64,000 nucleotides of DNA from Pythium myriotylum. Its lineage: Eukaryota; Oomycota; Peronosporomycetes; Pythiales; Pythiaceae. The position numbers and the translations under genes are program-made. This document shows, piece by piece, positions 10,841-21,425 of the stretch. Each line of letters begins with the position of its first letter. Position 1 is the first letter of the stretch. The notes under the pieces were generated by a model. The model did not search any database. It was not told where the DNA came from and worked only from the letters and a program-made list of their open reading frames with translations. The DNA is taken from the NCBI GenBank assembly GCA_023091665.1, contig JALJCQ010000003.1, positions 1,736,001-1,800,000 of the forward strand. The letters are read 5' to 3'.

Positions 10841-12144
10841 ATGACCTTCTTCCACGCCGACGCGCGCGCCATCGACGTCGCGGTCGCGCGCCTCGTGGCC
10901 GGCGAGACCACGGCGATCCACATGGCCAGAGAGCTCTGGTCTCCGCCCAACGACTCGGCCGCCTCCACGGACAGCTCCGGCGGCGAGCAGCCGACGCGGC
11001 GGACGCGGCGGAAGCGCGGCAGACCCACGTACTACCAGCGCAAGGTACGCGAGACGACTGGCGCGGTGGTGCGAATGCCTGGGACGAGGCGGAGGCTGAA
11101 TGGAATGCTCTGCGTGGAAGGACGAGATCGACGGACTGCGTGAGGAAGTGGCGAGGCTGAAGGACGAGCTCAAGCAGCTGAAAGCGACCTCGACGGACGC
11201 ATCGCTCAGCGACGCGCGCGCGCAGACGGCGCGGTATGTCGGCGCCATCGAGCACAACAACCTCGCGTTGGCGGGCACGTCGTCTCTGCTCAGCTCTGTC
11301 GCCAAGGTTCGTCAACGACGAGTGTTTGAGGGGAGACGCAGTTTTCGCTGACTAATCCTTGTGCGTGGCGCAGTTCTCAGCTTCCAATCCTACCGTGATC
11401 CCGCTCAAGATGCACATCCATCTGCCCGTGGATCCCTTCCAACGCGATGAAGTGCTGCGTTCCATGCGCGAACCAAAGCTCTACGCTGCCCGCACTTACG
11501 TGAAGGAGCGGATCCGACACCTGGATCCTACTGTCGCCCACAACCAAGTCGAAACCTTCGATCTCCCGAATGGCGACGCCGTCATGCAATCGTTTGATAT
11601 ATATCCCTTCCGCAGTGGGCACAGTCTTCGTCAAGTTTACGACGAGCTCCTCTTCTGGATGAGGCACGAGGAGATCACAACGTCAGAGAAGTCATCGGCT
11701 GTAATTGTCCGCGAGAGCGAAGACATTGAAGACGCTGTTTATGGCCAGAACCGCTTTCTCACGACAGTGTTCGATGAGTTCAAAGTTGAGGGCAATGTCG
11801 CATTTTTCCTTGATATCGTTGAAGGAACCCCGGAGACACCAGGGCATGCCATCTATACGATTGACTACGTTGACCAGGACGACCTGCACCCATACCATCC
11901 TGACCGCTATGGGCGAAAAGAGATGGTCGTGGCAATCGTACTCGTCGAAGTCTTGACCTCAACGGGTGACCGGGTAGTGTCAATGTGCCGGTGGAACTAC
12001 TCCAAGTTTTGTGGACCTTCGAATACTGACAATGAGGTTTCCCAAGGGGCAGTTCGAGATGTCCTCACGCAAGTGTGCTGTGATTTGCCGAAGGTCATCG
12101 CGGAACAATTGCGGCTTAGGCAGCCAGAGACTCCTCGAGTATAG
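10841..12144 (+). CDS. M96-type protein 4, three-exon form
   Basis: Exons 10841-11044, 11121-11306 and 11374-12144 (386 aa), with introns of 76 and 67 bases, both phase 0 and at the same positions as in gene 1. Exon 1 ends with a long basic block, RRTRRKRGRPTYYQRK (53-68), the fullest form of the TYYxRK signature. Exon 2 is coiled coil (DEIDGLREEVARLKDELKQL) ending in LAGTSSLLSSVAK. Exon 3 carries the START-like domain with PLKMHIHLPVD, FDLPNGD, SGHSLRQVYDEL and YVDQDDLHPYHPD. The third exon is 257 codons including stop, the same as in the genes at 40131 and 41614, which supports this model. ATG at 10841 is the first one that keeps the usual short head. Confidence 0.75.
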
Positions 12145-13050
12145 TTTTGAGTGTACCAATGGTTAGCCCTTTTGTGATGTTGTGGCGAGAGGTGAGTAGG
12201 TAGATAACTTTATTTTTGTGTGTGAATAACGATGTCTTCTGGCGTGATTTCGCCTTTCAAGTTGTTAGTGGTGCAAACACACCCCGCAGTCGTATGGGAT
12301 TCCTGCGACACATCATGTCTGACGGGGATTTCAGACATCTTCCAAGCTATGTTGATCAATTGGCTATTCCCTGCAAGAACTCACTCGCCAATATGTAGCT
12401 AAACCCTACAGTTTGGTCTGCTGTAGATGGCTCTTATCCGTTGATCATATTGGACGCAGATCAAACGAAGATGGTCGCCGGCACGATAGCCCAACACACG
12501 AGTTGCACGCGTCTATATTTTGAGGGGAAACCTAATCTGCTTGAAGGCAGCAGGATGAAAACCCTCGCTTGCATATATGTATCCACACACTCGCGCGCGC
12601 GCACACACACATACACACAATCTCAACCCCTCTCTTGGCCGTCGATGCCCTTTCTCCCTCCTTGCAGCATGACCACCGATCGTTCTCCCTCGCTATCTCT
12701 AAAGCAGCTCTTCGGCTGCCATTTGGTCTTGATCTCGCACCGATAGACACCCCCGAGGCCAGTGAGCACACTCTCGGCCACTCCGTTCCCGCGCCGTTCC
12801 GACCCAGCCCGTTTCGTTCCGAAGTGCTCGGTCCAGTTCGGCTCGAGTCGGTCTCCAGCCTACGGTCTCCGGTTGGCCAAGACGGGTCTTTGAACATGCC
12901 TCCTCTTCTTTGGGTGCAGCGCACGTGATTTCCACGCGATGCGAGCAGCGCCATCGGTCTTGGGCCGCCGAGGCCTCACACGGTGGCCGTCGTTGACGCG
13001 TCATCCCAGAGTGTCGTGGGGTGGACTGGCTCCTCGGACCGCAGGGACTG
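12145..13050. other. Intergenic with dinucleotide microsatellite
   Basis: No gene recognised. It contains an alternating purine-pyrimidine tract at about 12593-12620 (GCGCGCGC running into CACACACA), the sort of sequence that can form Z-DNA and slip. The right end borders the hairpin at 13051. Confidence 0.4.
12593..12620. repeat. (GC)n/(CA)n microsatellite
   Basis: A simple alternating repeat, CG/GC followed by AC units with one interruption (CATACACAC). Confidence 0.8.
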
Positions 13051-13120
13051 CCTCGGGAACTTCCGTCTTGGATCTTGGTGAGCGGGAGATCGCCAAGATC
13101 CAAGACGGAAGCTCCCGAGG
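13051..13120. repeat. 28-bp-arm hairpin at a duplication breakpoint
   Basis: Arms 13051-13078 and 13093-13120 match at 27 of 28 positions with a 14-base loop. It ends one or two bases before the outer edge of the left palindrome arm, where flavin-reductase sequence stops abruptly. Confidence 0.85.
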
Positions 13121-13121
13121 C

Positions 13122-13341
13122 ATTGGATATCGTCCACGTCCGGATATAGTCGTCGTTCAACGACTGCGGGTTCTCGTCGTTCATGTGAGCGTATTCACGG
13201 CGAACGGGATCGGCGAAACTGAGGATGATATACGAACCGGGGGTGTACGAAACGGCATTTTTGAGCTCAAATGTGAAGGCACAGGTGGACTTGGCCAGGC
13301 GCTTGATGGCCACTATTCTCGCTGCGTTGCTCGCGACAGTT
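13122..13341 (-). pseudogene. Flavin-reductase-like gene fragment
   Basis: Reads ARIVAIKRLAKSTCAFTFEL and onward, the start of the reductase half of the gene at 56695-58521, then breaks off after RTWTISN at the hairpin. It covers roughly 70 codons with no start and no NAD-binding part. It is a by-product of the palindrome: the matching stretch in the right arm continues into 18955-19771. Confidence 0.85.
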
Positions 13342-14071
13342 GATGTCGACACCAATGAGCCTTAGGTTGATCGCTCCTTCGATCAGTACGACGCCAGCCG
13401 GCACGTGACGCGTGCGTTGTGTTTGGAGCGAGAGCCGGAAGGCGCGAGACGCGAGGAGAAGAAGAATGCGGAGGAGACGAGAAGACCAAGCAGGCGCATG
13501 AGAGCGTGGCGGTGCTTGGGTACTGCTGCGAAGGTTGATCTTTTTCGAACGTCACGCGAGACTTTCGATTGGCTAGAAGAGATTTCGAATGACTCCTATC
13601 GCGTGATTGGATTGGCTGAACCAATGTCTGCTCCAAGTAATAGATCCTGTACCCATCGCATCTCACCAAAGATCGGTCTATCAACCAAGTTGGCACACAC
13701 GTCCGATAGGCACTGTACTCGAGCTTGCTGCTGAGATAGTGGACAAGCTCGACGTCTTGACGAAAGCCGTGGCGCCCTCCTCGAAGGCAGCGACGGCTCT
13801 ATATAGGAGAGCTCACGGGCCTATCGCAAATCGCAATAGTGAACGCATCCTCGTCCAATCTTTCCATTCAGTTTGGTCTCTTCGGTGTCTTTTGTCATGT
13901 GATGCGTTTATTTGTCTTGGAATACTAGACGTTTTCAATTGAATCTCAACTCGTCATTCGTGTTTGATCCCGGGAGTAGCTATTATAGCTATTATACCAC
14001 TACGCTGAACAAACGAACTCTACTCGTTTCGGAGCGCGAAAGGGAAGATCGAGATCGTCAGAGAGACTGGT

Positions 14072-15052
14072 TCACCCAATCACCTTCAACACGACCTTGC
14101 CCACGGCGCGACCAGTCTTGATGCGCTTGACCGCATCCACGGCCTTCTCGAATGGAAACACCGAGTCGATAAACGGCTTTACGATGCCGTCGTCCACGAG
14201 GCGCGTGATGCGCTCCAGCAACTCACCAGATGCACTGGCTGCAAACCACGCGAATGAGGCTCCGAACTTGGGCGGGCTCGGGTTCATCGTCGGCATCAAC
14301 GTCACGAAGCGACCCGACTCTTTCTTGAGCACGTCCTGCGCCCCGTCATCCCACGCTGTCGGCTCGACCGAGCAGTCGTAGACGACGTCGACCGAGTGCG
14401 GCGCGACCACGTCACGCCACTTCTCGCTCGTGTAGTCGATGACACGATCGGCACCGGCCGACTTGACGAGCGCAGCGTTCTTGGCGCTGGTGGTCGCGAA
14501 GACCTTCGCACCTAGATGCTTGGCGTACTGGATGGCGAAGAGACCGACGGAGGTGGATCCGCCCAGGATGAGGATGGTCTCGCCCTTCCTGAGTTTGGCA
14601 TGCTTGTCAATCGCCTGGAGACTGGTCTGTGAGACGACCGGGATCGCGGCGGAGTGGTCGAAGTCGAGCGATGTTGGCTTGCGGGCGACGAACTGCTCGT
14701 CGATCGCGAAGAACTCGGCGAGGGTACCGGAAGCGATCATGGGCGCCATCGCGTAGACGGCGTCACCAACGCGAACGCGGGTGACGTCCGACCCTGTTTC
14801 CACGACGACGCCTGCGACATCGGTGCCGATTCGGTAGGGCTTGTCGGGCGTCGGCGATCCTCCCGTGAACTGCAGTCCGTAGATCTCCGCGAGCTTGTAG
14901 TCGATGGGGTTGAGCGCGGCGCTGTGGACTTGGATGCGCACATCTTTAGGGCCTAGTGGCAGGTTCGGGACGTCACGCAGCTGAAGGACGTCCTCGCAGG
15001 TGCCGTATCGCTCGTAGATCCAGGCTCGGGAGGTGGTAGGTGTGGAGTTCAT
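14072..15052 (-). CDS. Quinone oxidoreductase-like MDR family protein (left copy)
   Basis: A 326-aa medium-chain dehydrogenase/reductase. The N-terminal GroES-like half holds AALNPIDYKLAEIYG, GTDVAGVVVETG and VGDAVYAM; the Rossmann half carries ILGGSTSVGLFAIQYAK, the NADPH-binding loop, and ADRVIDY. No catalytic-zinc cysteine/histidine set or structural-zinc Cys4 lobe is seen, which points to the zinc-free quinone/enone reductase branch. Such enzymes reduce quinones or unsaturated carbonyls with NADPH in the cytosol; the real substrate is unknown. ATG at 15052 starts the conserved part. The frame stays open to 15310, but that extension looks like 5' UTR. An identical predicted protein is encoded in the opposite arm at 17244-18224, so this looks like a recent duplication or gene conversion. 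Confidence 0.85.
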   Translation of the reverse strand: MNSTPTTSRAWIYERYGTCEDVLQLRDVPNLPLGPKDVRIQVHSAALNPIDYKLAEIYGLQFTGGSPTPDKPYRIGTDVAGVVVETGSDVTRVRVGDAVYAMAPMIASGTLAEFFAIDEQFVARKPTSLDFDHSAAIPVVSQTSLQAIDKHAKLRKGETILILGGSTSVGLFAIQYAKHLGAKVFATTSAKNAALVKSAGADRVIDYTSEKWRDVVAPHSVDVVYDCSVEPTAWDDGAQDVLKKESGRFVTLMPTMNPSPPKFGASFAWFAASASGELLERITRLVDDGIVKPFIDSVFPFEKAVDAVKRIKTGRAVGKVVLKVIG

Positions 15053-15586
15053 GGTGCAGAGAGGTAGAGTCCAACGAGATAGACTGGTCGTGGTTTGCGG
15101 GTGGTTTGTGTTGTGAGCGGTGATTTTGAGAATGAGCATTCGGGATTCGCACAGCGAAGCGGGGCAGGTCGGTTGCTCTAGATCGAGTGGAGGAAGAGGA
15201 AAGGTCTGCGAAGGATTTCCTCGACGGTAGCAATTCAGGCGGTCTCTCGATTGGGTTCGAAGTTCCGGGTCCCGCACCTCGGTCGGCTGCTTACGCGGGT
15301 CCACGGCCATTTCTGTTGCTTCGTGCAGTTGTGTTTTCGCTGCCCAACTATCCGCATCTGCTGAATCAACCTCCAGATCTTTTCACCATAAACAATCGGG
15401 TGGCTGTGTGCGTGATCAACACGGTGATTATGACGCTCTCGATTCGAGAGATCCGCATCGAGATTCCAGTCGAAGACCCGGGTTCTCGCCATAGCGTTGC
15501 TTGGGATGCTTGTCCTGCTTGTTGGAGCGGATCGCGTATCCTCGAAGATGGGACATTTTGATTTTGTGTCGCGTACCGGTGAGAGA

Positions 15587-15933
15587 GAGAGAGAAGGTGG
15601 AGTCTATTGAGTTTCGATTTACGTACTCTAATAGCTATCAGCTCGCAGTGCTATGGTCGGCCGTTCAGGGGTCAACCTGGCGGAGAAGCCAGGGATGGAG
15701 GTCGGAGGCGATGAGCTGGGGCAGGTCGGTGTGTCCCGGCCTGCTTGTTGGATGGAAGACGTGGGTATTGTTGTCCTCCCCCGCGAGGTTGGCGAGTGAG
15801 TTTGCCATGCGGTTGTGCGCTCGAAGGTGGTGGTTCCATTCTCGTCGAGCTGATCCGCTAGAGTTCTCGCTTGACGGTACAGGGAGAGGAGGATGGGGTT
15901 CTTGGGCGGACGATGGTCACGTAGTTGCCGTAG
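15587..15933 (-). mobile_element. 5'-truncated LINE copy with 17-bp target duplication
   Basis: Flanked by the direct repeat CGCGTACCGGTGAGAGA (15570-15586 and 15934-15950). On the minus strand it encodes the last part of a LINE RNase H region (AHNRMANSLANLAGED, ending in VDP before the stop), then the family 3' UTR with AGCTATTAGAGTAC and CTCAATAGACT, and finishes in a (CT)n tract in place of the (CAT)n tail seen elsewhere. Confidence 0.85.
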
Positions 15934-16319
15934 CGCGTACCGGTGAGAGACCCACGTTGAAAATCATAGTTCCCATCAGAACCTTGCATGTTGGTACACA
16001 AGTTTCACTTTGGCGGACTGCTTACGCGGTTTGAAGACAATTTTTATTGCTGGGTGCAGTTGTGTTTTCGCTGTGCGACCATATGACACGAGGAGGATTA
16101 CAATTCACGAATTGACTTCACCTCACGATTTAGAGACTTCATCTTCGTTGAGATTCTCTAGACGTGTCGCAATCGCGAATTGTTTCTTATTGACGATCAT
16201 GTGAAAGACACGGGGATGTCGCGCTCTGACAATCCGGTTCAACTCAGGGCAACCAAAGAACACAATTCTAAGTTGTTTTCACTGGATCGTGGTCTTCACG
16301 CTACTTCCCAATGACTGTT

Positions 16320-16686
16320 TTGTTTTTTTATTATTATTTTTATGATAAGGTACATTAAGTTACCAGTGCAATACCTGAACTAGGATGACCCTTAGGACCC
16401 CATGTGCGCACACACCTGACCCCGCTTTGTGTTGACCCGCACCCCAGTGGCCAGTCCATTCTGGACCGCCACCCACCGTAGGTGGGGTAACACCGTCTTG
16501 CTACACCAATGGCTGCAGACAGCACCTAAGTGCGCTGTACGTCCTTGTCTCCGTTGTTGTGCATCCAATGATGGACATCGGTGATGAGCCATTCGCTGAG
16601 AGCGGAGAGCTCTTCCCGTCCATATTCCTCTTTCGCTTGATAACTGGCACCGGTCTCCATCGCTTGGTTCGCTGCCTTCTCGGCCA
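16320..16686 (-). mobile_element. 5'-truncated LINE copy with A-rich tail and 15-bp target duplication
   Basis: Flanked by TTCCCAATGACTGTT (16305-16319 and 16687-16701). On the minus strand it begins inside a LINE ORF end (AEKAANQAMETGASYQ, then LSEWLITDVHHWM), runs through a 3' UTR and ends in an A/TAA-rich tail. The RNase-H-like AAN...AM motif matches the other LINE copies here, but the UTR is different, so it is a separate LINE lineage. Confidence 0.8.
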
Positions 16687-16716
16687 TTCCCAATGACTGT
16701 TGAGTGCGCTGTGACT

Positions 16717-19174
16717 ACGGTACGCGACACAAAATCAAAATGTCCCATCTTCGAGGATACGCGATCCGCTCCAACAAGCAGGACAAGCATCCCAAGCAAC
16801 GCTATGGCGAGAACCCGGGTCTTCGACTGGAATCTCGATGCGGATCTCTCGAATCGAGAGCGTCATAATCACCGTGTTGATCACGCACACAGCCACCCGA
16901 TTGTTTATGGTGAAAAGATCTGGAGGTTGATTCAGCAGATGCGGATAGTTGGGCAGCGAAAACACAACTGCACGAAGCAACAGAAATGGCCGTGGACCCG
17001 CGTAAGCAGCCGACCGAGGTGCGGGACCCGGAACTTCGAACCCAATCGAGAGACCGCCTGAATTGCTACCGTCGAGGAAATCCTTCGCAGACCTTTCCTC
17101 TTCCTCCACTCGATCTAGAGCAACCGACCTGCCCCGCTTCGCTGTGCGAATCCCGAATGCTCATTCTCAAAATCACCGCTCACAACACAAACCACCCGCA
17201 AACCACGACCAGTCTATCTCGTTGGACTCTACCTCTCTGCACCATGAACTCCACACCTACCACCTCCCGAGCCTGGATCTACGAGCGATACGGCACCTGC
17301 GAGGACGTCCTTCAGCTGCGTGACGTCCCGAACCTGCCACTAGGCCCTAAAGATGTGCGCATCCAAGTCCACAGCGCCGCGCTCAACCCCATCGACTACA
17401 AGCTCGCGGAGATCTACGGACTGCAGTTCACGGGAGGATCGCCGACGCCCGACAAGCCCTACCGAATCGGCACCGATGTCGCAGGCGTCGTCGTGGAAAC
17501 AGGGTCGGACGTCACCCGCGTTCGCGTTGGTGACGCCGTCTACGCGATGGCGCCCATGATCGCTTCCGGTACCCTCGCCGAGTTCTTCGCGATCGACGAG
17601 CAGTTCGTCGCCCGCAAGCCAACATCGCTCGACTTCGACCACTCCGCCGCGATCCCGGTCGTCTCACAGACCAGTCTCCAGGCGATTGACAAGCATGCCA
17701 AACTCAGGAAGGGCGAGACCATCCTCATCCTGGGCGGATCCACCTCCGTCGGTCTCTTCGCCATCCAGTACGCCAAGCATCTAGGTGCGAAGGTCTTCGC
17801 GACCACCAGCGCCAAGAACGCTGCGCTCGTCAAGTCGGCCGGTGCCGATCGTGTCATCGACTACACGAGCGAGAAGTGGCGTGACGTGGTCGCGCCGCAC
17901 TCGGTCGACGTCGTCTACGACTGCTCGGTCGAGCCGACAGCGTGGGATGACGGGGCGCAGGACGTGCTCAAGAAAGAGTCGGGTCGCTTCGTGACGTTGA
18001 TGCCGACGATGAACCCGAGCCCGCCCAAGTTCGGAGCCTCATTCGCGTGGTTTGCAGCCAGTGCATCTGGTGAGTTGCTGGAGCGCATCACGCGCCTCGT
18101 GGACGACGGCATCGTAAAGCCGTTTATCGACTCGGTGTTTCCATTCGAGAAGGCCGTGGATGCGGTCAAGCGCATCAAGACTGGTCGCGCCGTGGGCAAG
18201 GTCGTGTTGAAGGTGATTGGGTGAACCAGTCTCTCTGACGATCTCGATCTTCCCTTTCGCGCTCCAAAACGAGTAGAGTTCGTTTGTTCAGCGTAGTGGT
18301 ATAATAGCTATAATAGCTACTCCCGGGATCAAACACGAATGACGAGTTGAGATTCAATTGAAAACGTCTAGTATTCCAAGACAAATAAACGCATCACATG
18401 ACAAAAGACACCGAAGAGACCAAACTGAATGGAAAGATTGGACGAGGATGCGTTCACTATTGCGATTTGCGATAGGCCCGTGAGCTCTCCTATATAGAGC
18501 CGTCGCTGCCTTCGAGGAGGGCGCCACGGCTTTCGTCAAGACGTCGAGCTTGTCCACTATCTCAGCAGCAAGCTCGAGTACAGTGCCTATCGGACGTGTG
18601 TGCCAACTTGGTTGATAGACCGATCTTTGGTGAGATGCGATGGGTACAGGATCTATTACTTGGAGCAGACATTGGTTCAGCCAATCCAATCACGCGATAG
18701 GAGTCATTCGAAATCTCTTCTAGCCAATCGAAAGTCTCGCGTGACGTTCGAAAAAGATCAACCTTCGCAGCAGTACCCAAGCACCGCCACGCTCTCATGC
18801 GCCTGCTTGGTCTTCTCGTCTCCTCCGCATTCTTCTTCTCCTCGCGTCTCGCGCCTTCCGGCTCTCGCTCCAAACACAACGCACGCGTCACGTGCCGGCT
18901 GGCGTCGTACTGATCGAAGGAGCGATCAACCTAAGGCTCATTGGTGTCGACATCAACTGTCGCGAGCAACGCAGCGAGAATAGTGGCCATCAAGCGCCTG
19001 GCCAAGTCCACCTGTGCCTTCACATTTGAGCTCAAAAATGCCGTTTCGTACACCCCCGGTTCATATATCATCCTCAGTTTCGCCGATGCCCATCGCCGTG
19101 AATACGCTCACATGAACGACGAGAACCCGCAGTCGTTGAACGACGACTACATCCGGACGTGGACGATATCCAAT
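16717..19174. repeat. Inner palindrome, right arm (pairs with 13122-15579)
   Basis: Reverse complement of the left arm. Its outer 275 bases (about 18900-19174) are also part of the larger inverted duplication, which shows that this palindrome formed next to, and copied part of, the older one. Confidence 0.95.
17244..18224 (+). CDS. Quinone oxidoreductase-like MDR family protein (right copy)
   Basis: 326 aa, with the same predicted protein as the left copy (14072-15052) and the same 5' and 3' flanks. Both genes are transcribed outward from the palindrome centre. The 5' flank back to 16986 stays open in frame and is shared as well. Nothing in the sequence shows which copy is the original. Because this arm joins sequence that continues rightwards into the large duplication, this side may be the donor (inference). 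Confidence 0.85.
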   Translation: MNSTPTTSRAWIYERYGTCEDVLQLRDVPNLPLGPKDVRIQVHSAALNPIDYKLAEIYGLQFTGGSPTPDKPYRIGTDVAGVVVETGSDVTRVRVGDAVYAMAPMIASGTLAEFFAIDEQFVARKPTSLDFDHSAAIPVVSQTSLQAIDKHAKLRKGETILILGGSTSVGLFAIQYAKHLGAKVFATTSAKNAALVKSAGADRVIDYTSEKWRDVVAPHSVDVVYDCSVEPTAWDDGAQDVLKKESGRFVTLMPTMNPSPPKFGASFAWFAASASGELLERITRLVDDGIVKPFIDSVFPFEKAVDAVKRIKTGRAVGKVVLKVIG

Positions 19175-19771
19175 GTTGAGCCGGCAGAAGCCTCGACTGT
19201 CTCCCGCGTAACGTGCACTATCAAGCTGGTTCCTTCCGGAGCAATATCCCCGCTTCTCCATGGGCTGGCTCAGCATTTTGAGAAAGCTATCGGCCAACGC
19301 ATACCAAAAATCGAGTTCCCGTGTCTCGGTGTAGCGGGCGAGTTTTCATGTTTCTCGCTCGAGCGAACTGTGCCACAGCAGATGCTGTGGGTCACAGGTG
19401 GTGTCGGCATCACGCCGTTTTTGGCGTTCTACGAGGGTGTGCTCGCCAACCAGTTGACGAATGACATCGTCTTGCTTTTTTCCTGCCGCAGTCACGACGT
19501 CCCACTAGTCTTGCCTCTTCAAACCAAGTCCACGAGTGAAGCAAAGCTCTCGGTTGTGGTGTTCGTGTCCGATGCTGGTTCAGTAGAGCTAGCTGATGAC
19601 CGTGACGGCCTCACGGTCGTCCGCCGTCGTCTTGGAAGGAGCGATTTAGAACCTGCGCGTACGAGCCGACCAGCATATCTATGCGGGCCGTTGAAACTGA
19701 TGGAATCGGTCACTACTTGGCTCATAGAGGCCAAGTGTCCTGAGGTGCACCAAGAGAAGTTCAACTTCTAA
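18955..19771 (+). pseudogene. Flavin/ferredoxin-reductase-like gene lacking its 5' half
   Basis: Matches the C-terminal half of the gene at 56695-58521, from ARIVAIKRLAKS to the shared end EVHQEKFNF. The reductase signatures are intact: YTPGSYIILSF for flavin binding, GGVGITPFLAFYEG for NAD(P) binding and AYLCGPLKLM near the end. The whole PNPOx-like half is missing. No ATG lies at the head of the frame; the first in-frame Met is about 55 codons in, inside AHMNDENPQ, so a functional product is unlikely unless a new upstream exon was captured. Confidence 0.8.
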
Positions 19772-20251
19772 GGTTCGTAAGGATCTGTGTCCAAGCAATC
19801 CATCCATTTCTTACATATGAATGCGACTAGCCTTGCCATTACGCATCGATGTACTGCATTCTATTTGTTCAGTCAATCAGTTTGCGATGATCTACTGTAG
19901 TAGTAGCAACCGACGAGTAGTGCAATATTCCCTCAACGGCCTCAGCTATGGGCCTCCAAACAACTAAACTGACGCATCAATAATCACGCTTATCTGCCGT
20001 CGCAAGCTGTGCTGTACGTAGTTTGCAAATCTGTTTGGCATCTACTATCTTTTTGTAATCTCGTGTTTTATTGAATAGGTGATCGAGTGGTCTGGAGAGG
20101 ATTTTTTTATTAGAAGCGGATAAGAACAATTCGCGCAACCGCCTGTTATTCGAGACGTATCGACCAAGGAAGCGCCAACGGACTGGCTAGGCGAACGTTA
20201 GCCAGTCCGCTGGCGCTTCCTCTCGCGATTCTCAACGGTCGTCCCTGAGTC
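19772..20251. other. Intergenic with hairpin, mirrored at 56218-56694
   Basis: AT-richer spacer between the reductase fragment and the LINE insertion. It holds the hairpin listed separately and, on the minus strand, the original last codons of the ankyrin gene (about 20195-20251), now cut off from it by the LINE. Confidence 0.6.
20168..20220. repeat. 22-bp-arm hairpin downstream of ankyrin gene
   Basis: Arms 20168-20189 and 20199-20220, one mismatch, 9-base loop AGGCGAAC/T region. On the minus strand it covers the original stop of the ankyrin gene, so it may be a 3' processing or termination hairpin. The mirrored copy is at 56249-56301. Confidence 0.8.
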
Positions 20252-20266
20252 ATTGTCCACCTGATC

Positions 20267-21425
20267 CACGAACGACGCGGTTGTCCTCACTGTGCGGCTC
20301 TAGGGACCCCGGGTGGGACGACCTTCCACATCGTTTGGGACTGCCCGGCTGCAGCGTCACTTTGGACGCAACTACGCTCCGTCTTTGCTGGTCTCGGCTT
20401 GTGGAAATCAGCAGACGCGGCCACCCGAACGGACTTCTTGACTGCAGTTTTCAGTCTGCGACTCCCGCGAGTACCGCCCAAGGTCTGGGAACTACCCATC
20501 CTCCGCAAGTGCCCCCCTACAGCCGGAGACACAGGTGATGGCCCGTTCCCAATCCTCCAGGCAGTCTGGCAGCAGCTCGTGCTGGAAACGCTTGTAGTCA
20601 TCTACGCTTGGCGGAACACTATGGCTGACGCTTCCCGCGCCTGGTCGGAGCGGCGAGCGTTCGCTAATCACACCGCCTAATGCCAACGAGTGCTCGATAC
20701 GCTCTCGCTCCGTCTCAGCCGACCAGAGTTGCCAGAGTACGCGCCTCGTCTCGTCGCCCTCTTCCACGACCGACTCGAAGACCTCACGGACTTTGACCCC
20801 CTCCAGCTATCAATGGCAGACCCTGTCACGCGAATCCTCTTCTTCGACGGGAGATCTAGCGGAAACCCTGGCCCAGGAGGCGCAGGGGCAGTCATCGTCG
20901 ATCTTTCCCACGACGCCGATCCTCAGATTCTTTGGAGCACTGCGAACAGCCTTACAGATGCGACAACCACGAACAACCAAGCCGTGTACCACGGCCTTCT
21001 GCTTGGACTGCAAGCCGCGCTCGACAATGGCTGGGGTGACATCACTGTTGTTGGAGATTGCGCGCTGCTCTTACGACAGCTCCAAGAGTACCGAACCCCG
21101 TTAACGCCAAGTTACGGGCCCTCTATTTTCAAGCTAGGCAACTGGCCGACCGAGTGGGCGTGCGCCACTGGCGACAACACGTCAGAGCGCACAACGCCAT
21201 GGCGATTAGCCTAGCCAATCACGCCATGAACACAAGGCAATCCAGCCAAGTTCATCATCCAACACGTAGGCCCTGCCATGCAGACCTGCCCGGGCTCGCC
21301 GCTTCCGACTTACGCCCTTGGCTGCACAGTCAAGTTGACCCACTGTAACAAAGGAACGCAAAGAGTCACAGCTATTAGGGTACATTTATTGCGCTCAATA
21401 GACTTCACCTTCATCATCATCATCA
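20267..21425 (+). mobile_element. 5'-truncated LINE (non-LTR) copy with 15-bp target duplication
   Basis: 1,159 bases between direct repeats ATTGTCCACCTGATC (20252-20266 and 21426-21440). It starts near a CPHC...H...C zinc-knuckle (CPHCAALG, HIVWDC) and runs into RNase H: FDGRSSGNPGPGGAGAV with the first Asp, but NNQAVYHGL where the catalytic Glu should be (Val instead), then VVGDC. The RNase H frame shifts near 21090. The 3' UTR carries AGCTATTAGGGTAC and CTCAATAGACT and ends in (CAT)n. It is dead as a mobile element. It inserted into the end of the ankyrin gene on the other strand. The same insertion is at 55044-56202. Confidence 0.9.

Larger units (their letters stand above)
13122..15579. 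repeat. Inner palindrome, left arm (pairs with 16717-19174)
   Basis: Positions in the two arms add to 32296 throughout, so they are collinear inverted copies of about 2,458 bases without net indels. I saw only scattered differences, for example in the short frames at 13912-14121 and 18175-18384 and in the reductase fragment near 13205. The arm holds a reductase-like gene fragment and a whole oxidoreductase gene. The 1.14 kb centre differs and carries two LINE fragments. Confidence 0.95.
15580..16716. other. Palindrome centre
   Basis: Non-symmetrical 1,137-base spacer between the palindrome arms. It contains two minus-strand LINE tails with their own target duplications (15587-15933 and 16320-16686). 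The 370 bases between them hold no recognised gene. Confidence 0.8.

Noticed and set aside
12699..13355. 218-codon minus frame beginning with reductase sequence
   Set aside because: Only the first 75 codons are reductase-like; the rest runs through a hairpin into unrelated DNA. Treated as a gene fragment.
14072..15310. 412-aa version of the oxidoreductase (and 16986-18224)
   Set aside because: The first 86 residues lie outside the MDR fold and look like translated 5' UTR; the ATG at 15052/17244 starts the conserved part.
13122..19174. Palindrome as a simple sequencing fold-back artefact
   Set aside because: Not fully excluded, but the centre is 1.1 kb of unique DNA with its own target duplications, and the arms differ at several bases, which a read-level chimera would not show.
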